Of a stretch of DNA of 64,000 bases, positions 8,807 to 17,305 are shown piece after piece (within the stretch, counting starts at the first letter, position 1; every line of letters begins with the position of its first letter). The translations under genes were made by a program, and so were the position numbers. Source of the DNA: Bacteroidetes bacterium 46-16 (GTDB taxonomy: Bacteria > Bacteroidota > Bacteroidia > Chitinophagales > Chitinophagaceae); NCBI GenBank assembly GCA_001897835.1, contig MKUN01000053.1, positions 1 to 64,000 on the forward strand, given 5' to 3'. The notes beneath the pieces are model-generated. The model was not told the origin of the DNA and made no database searches. It saw only the letters and a program-made list of their open reading frames with translations.

Positions 8807-8843
8807 AAAATCGAAAGACCCGCGACAGGGGTCTTTCGATTTT
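8807..8843. terminator. Bidirectional rho-independent terminator
   Basis: A 14-bp perfect stem (8807-8820 with 8830-8843, 9-base loop) with A-tract and T-tract flanks. It serves the ABC ATPase gene and the convergent acyl-CoA dehydrogenase gene. Confidence 0.9.
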
Positions 8844-10626
8844 ATGCGAAAAAATATCCCTTCCTTTCGAGCAGCATAGCAGTAATGTGCCTGCGGGCCT
8901 CTTTAGTATTAAAGCTCTGTGTTTTGGTGAAGCGCTTCAGGCCCATGAGCATCATGCGTTGCTCATCCCCTTCAGCAAAAGCATTGATGGCACATTTACC
9001 CGAGTGATTTATCCTATCGGCAGCATCGGCAATATAAGTGCGGGCAGCATCAATAGCTAAAGATGCGAACTCGTGGCCGTTTTGCTGCATTTTGATGGCA
9101 CGCAGCAGTATACTCTCGGCCTGGAAGGTATCGATGAGCATATCGGCTAAATTCATAAGTATCTCCTGCTCACTTTCTATTTTCATCATCAGTTTCTGTA
9201 CTGCTGCACCTGCACACATGAGGATGGCTTTCTTGAAACTTGCGATGGCTTTCAGTTCTGCTGCAAAAGGAGTATCGTCTTCGCCAAAGTCCGGTATGCT
9301 GGTCAGCTCTTTTTGTACGGCCATTGCAGGGCTCATCAGGTCTATACGGCCTTTCATGGCACGTTTCAGGTACATATCCAGGGTCAGCAGCCTGTTGATC
9401 TCGTTGGTGCCTTCAAATATCCTGTTGATACGGCTATCACGATACGCGCGTGATACATTATACTCATCGGAATAGCCATTGCCACCAAATATCTGAACCC
9501 CTTCGTCCACCACATAGTCGAGCGCCTCAGAGCCGATCACTTTAAGCATAGCACACTCTATGGCATATTCTTCGGCAGCCCCGAGCAGGGTTTCGCTTTC
9601 GGGTTTGCCTTCTTCCAGCAAACTTTTCTCTTTTTCATCTATCCATTTGGCTACGCGGTACAGCGAGCTATCGGCAGCGAAAGCCCTGATGGTCATTTCG
9701 GCAAGTTTGTGCTGTATAGCGCCAAAGGTGGCTATCGGTACTTTGAACTGTTCGCGGGTTGCCGCGTATTCTGTAGCTATGGCTACTCCTCGTTTTGCAC
9801 CGCCTATCGTAGCTGCGCAAAGCTTTAGCCTGCCTATGTTCAGGATATTGAAGGCTATGATGTGGCCTTTGCCAATCTCGCCCAGCAGGTTCTCTACAGG
9901 CACAGCGCAATTCTCAAAGAATAGCTGGCGTGTACTGGAGCCTTTAATACCCATTTTATGTTCTTCCTCACCCATTGACAGGCCGGGCGTGCCCTTTTCT
10001 ACGATAAATGCACTGAATTTGTCACCATCTATTTTGGCAAATACCGTAAATACATCTGCAAAGCCGGCATTAGTTATCCATATTTTTTGCCCGTTGATGA
10101 TATAATTTTTACCATCGGGGCTCAGTACCGCATTTGTTTTGGCCCCCAAGGCATCGGATCCTGAGCCGGGCTCAGTGAGTGCGTATGCCCCTTTCATTTC
10201 ACCGGAGGCCAGCTTAGGTATATATTTTTGCTTTTGCTCTTCGGTGCCAAAGTACAGTATGGGCAGGGAGCCGATGCCATTATGTGCTGATACCGCCACA
10301 GAGAATGAATGGCCGGGGCCGAGGTTTTCATTGATAATGGTGGCTGTCACAAAATCTTCACCCAGGCCTCCGTATTTTACAGGAAATGCTGCGCCCAGCA
10401 AGCCCAGTTCACCCGCTTTATCGAGCAATGAGGGCATAAGGCCAGGTTGTTGCTGGTCTATTTCCAGTAGTTTAGGCCATACTTCCTTTTCAAGAAACTC
10501 CCTGCAGGTCTGCGCGATCATGCGCTGTTCCTCGTTAAAATCTTCGGGAGTAAAAGTATCTTCGGGGGTGGATGGCTGTACTAAAAAGCCACCGCCTTTT
10601 ATTGTTGTTATTGCCTGGGTGTCCAT
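8842..10626 (-). CDS. Acyl-CoA dehydrogenase family protein
   Basis: A 594-residue FAD enzyme. The N-terminal, middle and C-terminal acyl-CoA dehydrogenase domains fill residues 25-430 ([12 protein letters not shown] and WITNAG in the middle domain, [18 protein letters not shown] and EGTNEINRL near residue 404), followed by about 150 extra helical residues as in the long VLCAD-like forms common in Bacteroidota. It removes alpha-beta hydrogens from fatty acyl-CoA in beta-oxidation. No fadA/fadB genes are adjacent. It stands alone and its 3' end sits in a bidirectional terminator. Confidence 0.93.
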   Translation of the reverse strand: MDTQAITTIKGGGFLVQPSTPEDTFTPEDFNEEQRMIAQTCREFLEKEVWPKLLEIDQQQPGLMPSLLDKAGELGLLGAAFPVKYGGLGEDFVTATIINENLGPGHSFSVAVSAHNGIGSLPILYFGTEEQKQKYIPKLASGEMKGAYALTEPGSGSDALGAKTNAVLSPDGKNYIINGQKIWITNAGFADVFTVFAKIDGDKFSAFIVEKGTPGLSMGEEEHKMGIKGSSTRQLFFENCAVPVENLLGEIGKGHIIAFNILNIGRLKLCAATIGGAKRGVAIATEYAATREQFKVPIATFGAIQHKLAEMTIRAFAADSSLYRVAKWIDEKEKSLLEEGKPESETLLGAAEEYAIECAMLKVIGSEALDYVVDEGVQIFGGNGYSDEYNVSRAYRDSRINRIFEGTNEINRLLTLDMYLKRAMKGRIDLMSPAMAVQKELTSIPDFGEDDTPFAAELKAIASFKKAILMCAGAAVQKLMMKIESEQEILMNLADMLIDTFQAESILLRAIKMQQNGHEFASLAIDAARTYIADAADRINHSGKCAINAFAEGDEQRMMLMGLKRFTKTQSFNTKEARRHITAMLLERKGYFFA

Positions 10627-10710
10627 ATACCGTGCTTTTACATAAAGCTAAAGAAAAAAATTGCGAACTGGTGTTAAAAATAAGGTGACCGGAGTCAGTT
10701 CAGGATTAAG

Positions 10711-10718
10711 TATTTTTG
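10711..10718 (+). promoter_or_regulatory. Candidate -7 element of the hydrolase gene
   Basis: TATTTTTG (TAnnTTTG) ends 17 bases before the start codon at 10736. A -33 element is not evident. Confidence 0.35.
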
Positions 10719-10735
10719 AGTAGTAAGGCAATAAA

Positions 10736-11551
10736 ATGACAGGCAAGCGGGCCGGGTATATATCGACAGGGGGGCGAAAGCTACACTACTTATGCAGTGG
10801 CCATGGCCCTAAACTGCTCATAGCTTTTCATGGCTATGGCAATGAGGCAGATATTTTTGTGCCTTTTACGCCATTTATTGAAAAGGATTACACCATGTAC
10901 AGCATAGACCTGCCGCACCACGGTAACAGTGGCTGGGATGCAGGAGATATGCTGGAGCAGGAGGAATTGGCTGTATTGACCCGGGGGCTGATGAAGGAAA
11001 TGGAAGTGGATCAATGTACACTTATGGGTTATAGTCTTGGCGGTAGGGTGTGCCTGAGTATCATAGAACAACTGCCCGGGTATATAGATAGAGTATTGCT
11101 TATAGCTCCCGACGGATTGGTGTTTAACCCGCTCTATTATTTTGTGACCAAAAACTTTGCAGGCAAACGCCTGTTCCGAAACTTTTTGAATAGCCCCGAG
11201 CGCTATATGCGCTATATCCACTGGTTGAAAGAAAAAAAGTACGTAAATGCATCACAGTACAATTTTGCTATGCATTATCTCGATACGCCGGAAAGGCGTG
11301 ATTTCCTGCTGAAGGTATGGCCTGATATGAGCAGGATCATACCCAACAGCAGGAAGCTGAGAAACGTAATCGTAAAACACCATATACCGATAAATATATT
11401 TATGGGTGCTTATGACCGTGTGATACCCGTAAAGCATGCCGAGCGCTTTAAAAATGGTCTTGAAAGCGTAAAGGTGCATATAACAGAAAAGGGGCACAGG
11501 GTGATGGATACGGATACCATGCCACAAATGGCTGAATGTTTATTAGCTTAA
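10736..11551 (+). CDS. Alpha/beta hydrolase
   Basis: A 271-residue alpha/beta-hydrolase fold protein without a signal peptide. The oxyanion-hole FHGYG is at residues 31-35, the nucleophile elbow GYSLGG has S100, an acid candidate lies in GAYDRVIP near residue 227, and the catalytic histidine is in EKGHRVMD near 254. The substrate is unknown; esterase or lipase activity is typical. The gene is followed 7 bases later by a glycosyltransferase gene, so the two are probably co-transcribed and may act in the same lipid or glycolipid route (inference). Confidence 0.88.
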   Translation: MTGKRAGYISTGGRKLHYLCSGHGPKLLIAFHGYGNEADIFVPFTPFIEKDYTMYSIDLPHHGNSGWDAGDMLEQEELAVLTRGLMKEMEVDQCTLMGYSLGGRVCLSIIEQLPGYIDRVLLIAPDGLVFNPLYYFVTKNFAGKRLFRNFLNSPERYMRYIHWLKEKKYVNASQYNFAMHYLDTPERRDFLLKVWPDMSRIIPNSRKLRNVIVKHHIPINIFMGAYDRVIPVKHAERFKNGLESVKVHITEKGHRVMDTDTMPQMAECLLA

Positions 11552-11558
11552 CACACCA

Positions 11559-12698
11559 ATGCTGACCATATTTATCGTTTGTTTTTTACTGTCGCTGGCC
11601 TATTCGGCATTAATGCTGCTGTATAGCTATGGTTGGCAGCAACAGGCCTCTTTTGCCAATAGTAACTATGTTCCGGCAACAAAGATCAGTGTTATTATAC
11701 CGGCAAGGAACGAGGAGCAAAATATCGGGGACTGCATCAGGTCCATATTGTCGCAGAATTACCCGGCCGAACTTTTTGAGATCATCGTGGTCGATGACCA
11801 TTCGGAAGATAATACTGCTGCTACCGTAAATTCATTTCAGGAACCAAATGTATACTGTATAGACCTTGCAGCATATGTAAACGAAACTGAAGCACTAAAC
11901 TCGTATAAGAAAAAGGCTCTCTCAACCGGTATCATGGCTAGTGAGGGAGATGTGGTAGTAACAACTGATGCGGACTGCCTGGCAAAACCGGGATGGTTAA
12001 GCCTTATTGCGGCCTTATACCAAAGAACAGGTGCGGTAATGATCGTGGCGCCTGTAAATTTAAGCAGTGACCGTTCGGTATTGCAGGTATTCCAGTCCAT
12101 CGATTTTATGAGCATGCAGGGTATTACTGCTGCAGCCCAAAGGCTGGGAATGGGCAATATGGCCAATGGTGCCAACCTGGCCTTTAGCAGGGCAGCATAT
12201 GAATCGGTAGATGGCTATGCCGGTATCGATCATATGGCATCGGGCGATGATTACCTGCTGATGGTAAAATTACAAAATGCTTATCCCGGCCGGATAGCAT
12301 ACCTGAAAAGTACAGATGCTATCGTATCAACAACACCGCAGCATACATGGCGGGGCTTCCTGCGGCAACGTATTCGCTGGGCCTCAAAATCGGGTAAATA
12401 TGATGACCATAAACTCACGGTCATATTGGGTCTCGTTTACCTGTTCAACTGCTCGTTTTTGATCTTATTCATTGCCGGTTTTTTCAATAGTTTGTTCTTT
12501 GGGCTGGCTGGGCTTATGCTGGTTTGCAAAATTATGTCTGAGTTAATTTTCCTCATCCCGGTAAGCAGGTTCTTTAATAAACAGAAACAATTATTGTACT
12601 TTTCATTGTTGCAACCGCTGCACATAGCCTATATCATTATAGCGGGTTTCCTTGGTTTTATTGGTGGGTATGAATGGAAGGGAAGAAGGGTGAAATAA
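11559..12698 (+). CDS. Family 2 glycosyltransferase, membrane-bound
   Basis: A 379-residue GT2 enzyme. It has an N-terminal membrane helix, the nucleotide-sugar site ISVIIPARNEEQNI (residues 43-56), VVDDHSEDNT with D79-D80, the metal site TTDADC (D137, D139), the acid pair SGDD at 230-231, a processive-type QRIRW motif at 270-274, and two or three C-terminal membrane helices. This architecture resembles enzymes that transfer sugars to lipids or make polysaccharide at the inner membrane. Acceptor and sugar are unknown. It is coupled to the hydrolase gene upstream. Confidence 0.9.
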   Translation: MLTIFIVCFLLSLAYSALMLLYSYGWQQQASFANSNYVPATKISVIIPARNEEQNIGDCIRSILSQNYPAELFEIIVVDDHSEDNTAATVNSFQEPNVYCIDLAAYVNETEALNSYKKKALSTGIMASEGDVVVTTDADCLAKPGWLSLIAALYQRTGAVMIVAPVNLSSDRSVLQVFQSIDFMSMQGITAAAQRLGMGNMANGANLAFSRAAYESVDGYAGIDHMASGDDYLLMVKLQNAYPGRIAYLKSTDAIVSTTPQHTWRGFLRQRIRWASKSGKYDDHKLTVILGLVYLFNCSFLILFIAGFFNSLFFGLAGLMLVCKIMSELIFLIPVSRFFNKQKQLLYFSLLQPLHIAYIIIAGFLGFIGGYEWKGRRVK

Positions 12699-12732
12699 AC
12701 AAACCTGTCACCTGTTTGTTCTAGTATTTGTT

Positions 12733-13101
12733 ATGCGAAAATTGATATTTATATCTATTTCTGTGCTTATCGTATCCATAACAGGATATGTGTACTGGTA
12801 TTATTACAATCCTTATGGCGAGGGTTACAAGCAGGGGATATTAAAAAAGCTGGAGCGGCACGGTGATCTTTTTAAAACATATGAAGGTGAATTGCAAGAG
12901 GCTGGGAATGACCTTGTGTACAATTTCAGCATAGATGAAGAAACAATTGCCGATACACTGCAGCATTGCCTGGATAAGACAGTGAGGCTGCATTATATAC
13001 AGTACCGGCGCAGCCTTCCCTGGCGTGGCGATAATTATGAAATGAAAAGTAAAAGCAGGGCACAGGATGTAGTGGACAGGGTAGAAGTGCTCAGCGAATG
13101 A
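12733..13101 (+). CDS. Small membrane-anchored protein of unknown function
   Basis: A 122-residue protein with one N-terminal membrane helix or uncleaved signal (KLIFISISVLIVSITGYVY), followed by the segment NPYGEGYKQGILKKLERHGDLFKTYEGEL. The YGEGYKxG and FKTYEGEL stretches look conserved, and I recall similar short proteins in many Bacteroidota without a function; that is memory, not a search. The remainder is charged and probably periplasmic. The gene ends exactly where the convergent methylase gene ends. Confidence 0.75.
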   Translation: MRKLIFISISVLIVSITGYVYWYYYNPYGEGYKQGILKKLERHGDLFKTYEGELQEAGNDLVYNFSIDEETIADTLQHCLDKTVRLHYIQYRRSLPWRGDNYEMKSKSRAQDVVDRVEVLSE

Positions 13102-13803
13102 TTATGCCAATAAAAGAAATACAGCCGGCAACTTTTCCAACCTGGGCTTATTTTTTTTCCAGTCGGCAACTGTCATGGTCTTAATAGATGCATTTGCAGC
13201 GGTTATGTTTTGGGCGATGCATATGCGTGTGCGTGGTTGGCAATGTTTCAGCAGGTCGTCCAGCATTGCATTATTTCTATAGGGTGTTTCTATGAATAGC
13301 TGGGTCTGCCGTTCTTTTTGCGATTGCTGCTCCAGTGCTTTTATGCTTTTACTCCGGGCAGGGTCTTTTACGGGCAGGTAGCCATTAAAACAAAAACTTT
13401 GGCCATTGAGTCCCGAGGCCATCAAGGCCAGGATAAGCGAATTTGGCCCGGTAAGGGGGATCACTGTGGCATTCATATTTTGTGCTATCGCAGCCAGTTC
13501 AGCGCCGGGGTCTGCAATCCCCGGGCAACCGGCTTCACTCAATACACCAATATTATGTCCTTCTTTTAGCCAGGTCTTTAATGTGCCGGTATCAGCCCCA
13601 TTATGCTTATCTATTTCTGAAAACCGGATGTCATCGATAATGATATCGGGGTGCAGGGCTTTCAAAAAACGCCGCGCAGTACGCAGGTTCTCTACGAAGT
13701 AGTGCCGCAGATGAAGCGTATGATGTGCAACTTCAGCCGATAAGGTCTGCAAGCTGTCATCGGCTATGGGGATGGGGATCATGTACAAACTGCCTATTGC
13801 CAT
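13102..13803 (-). CDS. RsmI-like SAM methyltransferase (tetrapyrrole methylase fold)
   Basis: A 233-residue protein of the SAM-dependent tetrapyrrole methylase superfamily. It resembles RsmI (16S rRNA C1402 2'-O-methyltransferase): LYMIPIPIAD at the N-terminus, VLSEAGCPGIADPGAELA near residue 85, VIPLTGPNSLILALMASGLNG near 120, and FIETPYRNNAMLDDLL near 170. Bacteroidota often carry this shorter paralogue besides true RsmI, and the usual start of RsmI (LYLVATPIGN) is altered here. The target is therefore uncertain. It is convergent with the preceding gene and has no spacer to it. Confidence 0.85.
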   Translation of the reverse strand: MAIGSLYMIPIPIADDSLQTLSAEVAHHTLHLRHYFVENLRTARRFLKALHPDIIIDDIRFSEIDKHNGADTGTLKTWLKEGHNIGVLSEAGCPGIADPGAELAAIAQNMNATVIPLTGPNSLILALMASGLNGQSFCFNGYLPVKDPARSKSIKALEQQSQKERQTQLFIETPYRNNAMLDDLLKHCQPRTRICIAQNITAANASIKTMTVADWKKNKPRLEKLPAVFLLLA

Positions 13804-13859
13804 AAGACACTAAAAATACTGTTTGTTTCTGAAAGCGCAGGCTGCATTATCTTAGCAGA

Positions 13860-14465
13860 ATGATATTGCCGGGATCGTTCTATACGCGCAAAGATGTGGT
13901 GCGCATTGCCAAAGACTTGCTAGGTAAGGTACTGGTAACTGAATTTGAGGGGCAGCATACGGCGGGAATGATCGTAGAAACAGAGGCTTATGCAGGGACA
14001 TCGGACAAGGCGTCGCATGCCTTTGGAAACCGGCGTACCCGGCGTACCGAGATCATGTACCGCGAAGGTGGCATGGCATATGTGTACCTTATTTATGGCA
14101 TTCATCATCTTTTTAATGTTGTTACCCATTTGGCTGAGATACCGCATGCAGTGCTTATCAGGGCCATTGAGCCGCTGGAAGGTATCGACATCATGCTGGA
14201 ACGCAGGAAAATGGAGACATTAAAGCCCAATATAACTGCCGGCCCGGGGGCTATGAGTGCCGCACTGGGGATCCACACAAGGCATACTGGTTACATGCTG
14301 CATGGCCCCGAGATATTTATTGAGGACAGGGGTATAAAAGTACCGGCCAGGGATATCGTGGCTGCAACGAGAGTAGGGGTGGCCTATGCAGCAGAAGATG
14401 CCTTAGTGCCTTATCGCTTTTATATCAAAGACAATAAGTATGTAAGCAAAGGGAAAGGGCTTTAA
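13860..14465 (+). CDS. DNA-3-methyladenine glycosylase (AAG/MPG family)
   Basis: A 201-residue base-excision repair glycosylase of the eukaryote-like AAG family, which removes 3-methyladenine, hypoxanthine and other alkylated purines. Family motifs are LLGKVLVT, IVETEAYAG (the catalytic Glu lies in ETEAY, residues 40-44), RRTRRTEIMY, AYVYLIYGIHHLFNVVT and the late GPGAMSAALGI. Length is standard. A TTTG/TATCTTAG pair (13822-13825 and 13848-13855) lies just upstream and could be its promoter, with a very short leader. A strong terminator follows. Confidence 0.94.
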   Translation: MILPGSFYTRKDVVRIAKDLLGKVLVTEFEGQHTAGMIVETEAYAGTSDKASHAFGNRRTRRTEIMYREGGMAYVYLIYGIHHLFNVVTHLAEIPHAVLIRAIEPLEGIDIMLERRKMETLKPNITAGPGAMSAALGIHTRHTGYMLHGPEIFIEDRGIKVPARDIVAATRVGVAYAAEDALVPYRFYIKDNKYVSKGKGL

Positions 14466-14500
14466 AAAAAGAAGTCCCGCATTTGCGGGACTTCTTTTTT
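14465..14500. terminator. Bidirectional rho-independent terminator
   Basis: A 16-bp perfect inverted repeat (14465-14480 with 14485-14500, 4-base loop) with A/T flanks, between the convergent glycosylase and PorP/SprF genes. Confidence 0.93.
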
Positions 14501-14514
14501 ATATCAAGTTCTTA

Positions 14515-15549
14515 TTAGAATTTAGGACAAGAGAAGTTGTAGTGCGGACCAGGTTCGCGACGGTTGATGCAACCGTTGAAGATAAGGGATACTTCATAAG
14601 CGCCATTGCCTTTTGTAGCAGGAGTGAATGAAGAAACGTTCACATCGTAGCTAAGACCCAACTGCATTTTAGACCATTCGAAGCCAATGTATGGTGATAT
14701 AGCATCACCTGCACGATACCAACCACCAAGGTAGAATATGGTGTTCCTGTGGAACTCTTCGTCATGACCCGGGTTGAGTATGAAGCCTACAGCAGCACCT
14801 GCAAGTACTTCGGTAGCAGCAGCCTGGCGCTGGTATAAACCACTCGCATACAGTACTACGTATTCATTCAGATCGAATGAACCACCGAGGTAACCAGTAT
14901 AGCGTGAGTGTATTTTATGTGTACCGCTCAGGAAAGTTTCAACCGGCTGAGTAAGGTGGTAGTAAGAGAAGCCTGCATATGCAGTGCCATGCTCGTTGAT
15001 ACGACCTGAGTACATAAGACCTGCATTGAAATCAGGATAACTGAGATCGGCATTGCCGAATGTTTCAGAAGTATTGTACGGAGCAGTACCAGTAGCAGCA
15101 TCAAACTGGTCTTCAAATTTCAGCTTGGCGAAATCGAGGCTTTTCTGAACCAGGAAACCCTGCACACCAAGAGAGATCGTATTTTGTTTTTCGGCACCGA
15201 AAGACTTGTGATAAGCTACAGAAAGACCTATTGTAGTATTCTGCAAGCCGCCGGAACCGGATTTGTCATATAATCCCATCAGGCCAATACCGAGTGCATC
15301 GCCATTAAGTTTACCTTTCAGCGTAGCCATATCATAGGATATAGTACCTGTAATGTAAGGATTGCTCGATACGGAAGCCCATTGTGAGCGATAGTTGGCC
15401 GCAAGGCGAATATCGCATTTTGTGAGGCCGGTGAGCGCTGGGTTTAATGTGAGTGGCGATGAAAAATATTGGGTGAAATGGGGGTCTTGTGCCATTGCTG
15501 AACCCGCTATCATCATTGCTGCGCCTACTCCGAGTATTATTTTCTTCAT
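14515..15549 (-). CDS. PorP/SprF family type IX secretion outer membrane protein
   Basis: A 344-residue outer membrane protein with a signal peptide ending SAMAQ. The mature start DPHFTQYFSSPLTLNPALTG is the hallmark of the PorP/SprF family, followed by ANYRSQW and repeated beta-strands with aromatic ends. Family members attach to T9SS machinery or to specific large cargo; F. johnsoniae SprF is needed for SprB export. PorP/SprF genes often sit next to their cargo gene; here none is adjacent, though a giant repeat protein is encoded 45 kb away. The C-terminus (NFSCPKF) has an unusual cysteine. Confidence 0.93.
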   Translation of the reverse strand: MKKIILGVGAAMMIAGSAMAQDPHFTQYFSSPLTLNPALTGLTKCDIRLAANYRSQWASVSSNPYITGTISYDMATLKGKLNGDALGIGLMGLYDKSGSGGLQNTTIGLSVAYHKSFGAEKQNTISLGVQGFLVQKSLDFAKLKFEDQFDAATGTAPYNTSETFGNADLSYPDFNAGLMYSGRINEHGTAYAGFSYYHLTQPVETFLSGTHKIHSRYTGYLGGSFDLNEYVVLYASGLYQRQAAATEVLAGAAVGFILNPGHDEEFHRNTIFYLGGWYRAGDAISPYIGFEWSKMQLGLSYDVNVSSFTPATKGNGAYEVSLIFNGCINRREPGPHYNFSCPKF

Positions 15550-15652
15550 CTGGGAAAATTTTATGACTTCGTTAAATGTAAGTAAATATTGAAAGCAAGA
15601 TAAGTCAAATTATTGTACTATACAAGACATGCTTAAATATTATTTTGGTTGG

Positions 15653-16303
15653 CTATCCCTGCTTTTTGCTGCCATAAGCAAGGTCGCCCGCATCACCCAG
15701 CCCCGGGACTATATATCCCCTGGCTGTTAATTCGTCATCTATAGCAGCTGTCCATATATGTGCCTGCGGAAATTTCCTTTCCACATACTCGAGCCCCACG
15801 GTGCAGGATATAGCGGTTACCACATGCACTTGTGAAGGTTTGTGCTCGCTGGTAAGGGTTTCGAGGGCCAGCACCAGCGATGATCCGGTGGCCAGCATAG
15901 GGTCGGCTATTATAAGTGGCCTGTTGTCGAGGTTGGGTGAGGTAATATAATGTTGCTCTATCTCAAAGCTGCCATCGCGATGGTGTTTGCGGTAAGCGGC
16001 TATAAAGGCATTGTCTGCCCGGTCAAAAAAGTTGAGGAGCCCCTGGTGCAGGGGTATGCCGGCCCTTAAAATAGTGGCCAATATAGGTTGGACCTCAAGT
16101 TCCGCACAGTTGGCTTCACCCATAGGTGTTTGTACGGATATCTCCTTATACGGCAATAATTTGCTGATCTCATAAGCGGCTATCTCACCAATACGCTCCA
16201 TATTCCTGCGAAAGCGCAGCCGGTCTTCCTGTATACTTACATCGCGTATTTCGCGAACCCAGGTGGATAAAAGTGAATTGCTGCTGCTGAGGTTAGTGAT
16301 CAT
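15653..16303 (-). CDS. upp: Uracil phosphoribosyltransferase
   Basis: A 216-residue enzyme that makes UMP from uracil and PRPP in pyrimidine salvage. The PRPP-binding loop IADPMLATGSSL is at residues 132-143, and the uracil-binding region near the C-terminus reads GYIVPGLGDAGDLAYG. ATILRAGIPLHQGLL near residue 77 matches the family. Length is normal. The gene stands alone, divergent from uppS across a 240-base gap. Confidence 0.95.
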   Translation of the reverse strand: MITNLSSSNSLLSTWVREIRDVSIQEDRLRFRRNMERIGEIAAYEISKLLPYKEISVQTPMGEANCAELEVQPILATILRAGIPLHQGLLNFFDRADNAFIAAYRKHHRDGSFEIEQHYITSPNLDNRPLIIADPMLATGSSLVLALETLTSEHKPSQVHVVTAISCTVGLEYVERKFPQAHIWTAAIDDELTARGYIVPGLGDAGDLAYGSKKQG

Positions 16304-16491
16304 AATTGCGAAATAATTTTAAAAAGTCGAGAAAACGAAGGATTTGGCGGTGAATAAATGGTGATTTTTATCAGCACTGGTTGCTGCGGGCGCCATATAT
16401 GTTAAATGTGTATTCGTTTACATAAACGGGGCATGGCAGTTAAAGTGGCGTTAAACCGCGGCAGCAGTATTTTATTAGATGTACAACCATC

Positions 16492-16507
16492 TATTTTTGT
16501 ACCTTTG
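16492..16507 (+). promoter_or_regulatory. Two overlapping -7-like elements upstream of uppS
   Basis: TATTTTTG (16492-16499) and TACCTTTG (16500-16507) both fit TAnnTTTG and lie 44 and 36 bases before the uppS start at 16544. The region 16304-16543 otherwise holds no gene. Confidence 0.4.
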
Positions 16508-16543
16508 CACACTCTTTCACAAAAAGGATATCGTTATCATAAT

Positions 16544-17305
16544 ATGAACGATTTGCAGTCTCTAGATCGCGAAAAGCTTCCCCGCCATGTAGCTATTATC
16601 ATGGATGGTAATGGCCGCTGGGCAAAAGAGCGCGGAGAAGACCGGGTATATGGCCACCATGAGGGTGTAATAAGTGTACGTGAAATTGTGAACGGTTGTG
16701 CTGAAGCGGGCATTTCATACCTGACGCTGTATGCCTTTTCCACGGAGAACTGGAACCGGCCTAAGGATGAGGTAAATGCATTGATGGAGTTGCTGGTGAA
16801 TACCATACGTAAAGAGGTGGATGAACTGAAGAAGAACAATGTGCGTATGCATGTGATCGGAGATTTTGAAAGCCTGCCGGAGATATGCCGGAAGGAACTG
16901 AATGAAGCAATAGAGCTGACTGCACCCAATACCGGCCTGAACCTTATCCTGGCGCTCAGCTACAGCTCGCGCTGGGAGATCACCGAGGCAACGAAGAAGA
17001 TAGCAGGGGAGGTTGCAGCAGGAAGGCTTAAGATCGAAGATATCAACGATGACCTTTTTCATAACTATCTCGGCACATCAGCCTTTCCTGACCCGGAATT
17101 GATGATACGGACCAGCGGTGAGCACAGGATCAGTAATTTTTTGCTGTACCAGCTTGCCTATGCCGAACTGTATTTCACCAATGTGCATTGGCCTGAATTC
17201 AGGAAACAAAATTTATATGAAGCCTTATTAGACTACCAAACACGCGAACGCCGTTTTGGTAAGACCAGTGAACAAATTCAAAAGAAGACCGCCCAGCATG
17301 TATAA
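16544..17305 (+). CDS. uppS: Isoprenyl transferase (undecaprenyl diphosphate synthase)
   Basis: A 253-residue cis-prenyltransferase making the C55 lipid carrier for peptidoglycan and polysaccharides. HVAIIMDGNGRWA (catalytic D21), SxRxxxxxC-type middle region TLYAFSTENWNRP, and the C-terminal PDPELMIRTSGEHRISNFLLYQLAYAEL region all fit, the last split here as DPELMIRTSGE and NFLLYQ. A longer frame opens at 16406, but family length and the position of the conserved N-terminus favour 16544. The end overlaps bamA by 8 bases. The order uppS-bamA-ompH-ompH is a common Bacteroidota envelope operon. Confidence 0.96.
   Translation: MNDLQSLDREKLPRHVAIIMDGNGRWAKERGEDRVYGHHEGVISVREIVNGCAEAGISYLTLYAFSTENWNRPKDEVNALMELLVNTIRKEVDELKKNNVRMHVIGDFESLPEICRKELNEAIELTAPNTGLNLILALSYSSRWEITEATKKIAGEVAAGRLKIEDINDDLFHNYLGTSAFPDPELMIRTSGEHRISNFLLYQLAYAELYFTNVHWPEFRKQNLYEALLDYQTRERRFGKTSEQIQKKTAQHV

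Noticed and set aside
12698-12720. Hairpin with 7-bp arms after the glycosyltransferase gene as a terminator
   Set aside because: The stem is AT-rich with a 9-base loop and has no clear T-run, and the small downstream gene could well be in the same transcript.
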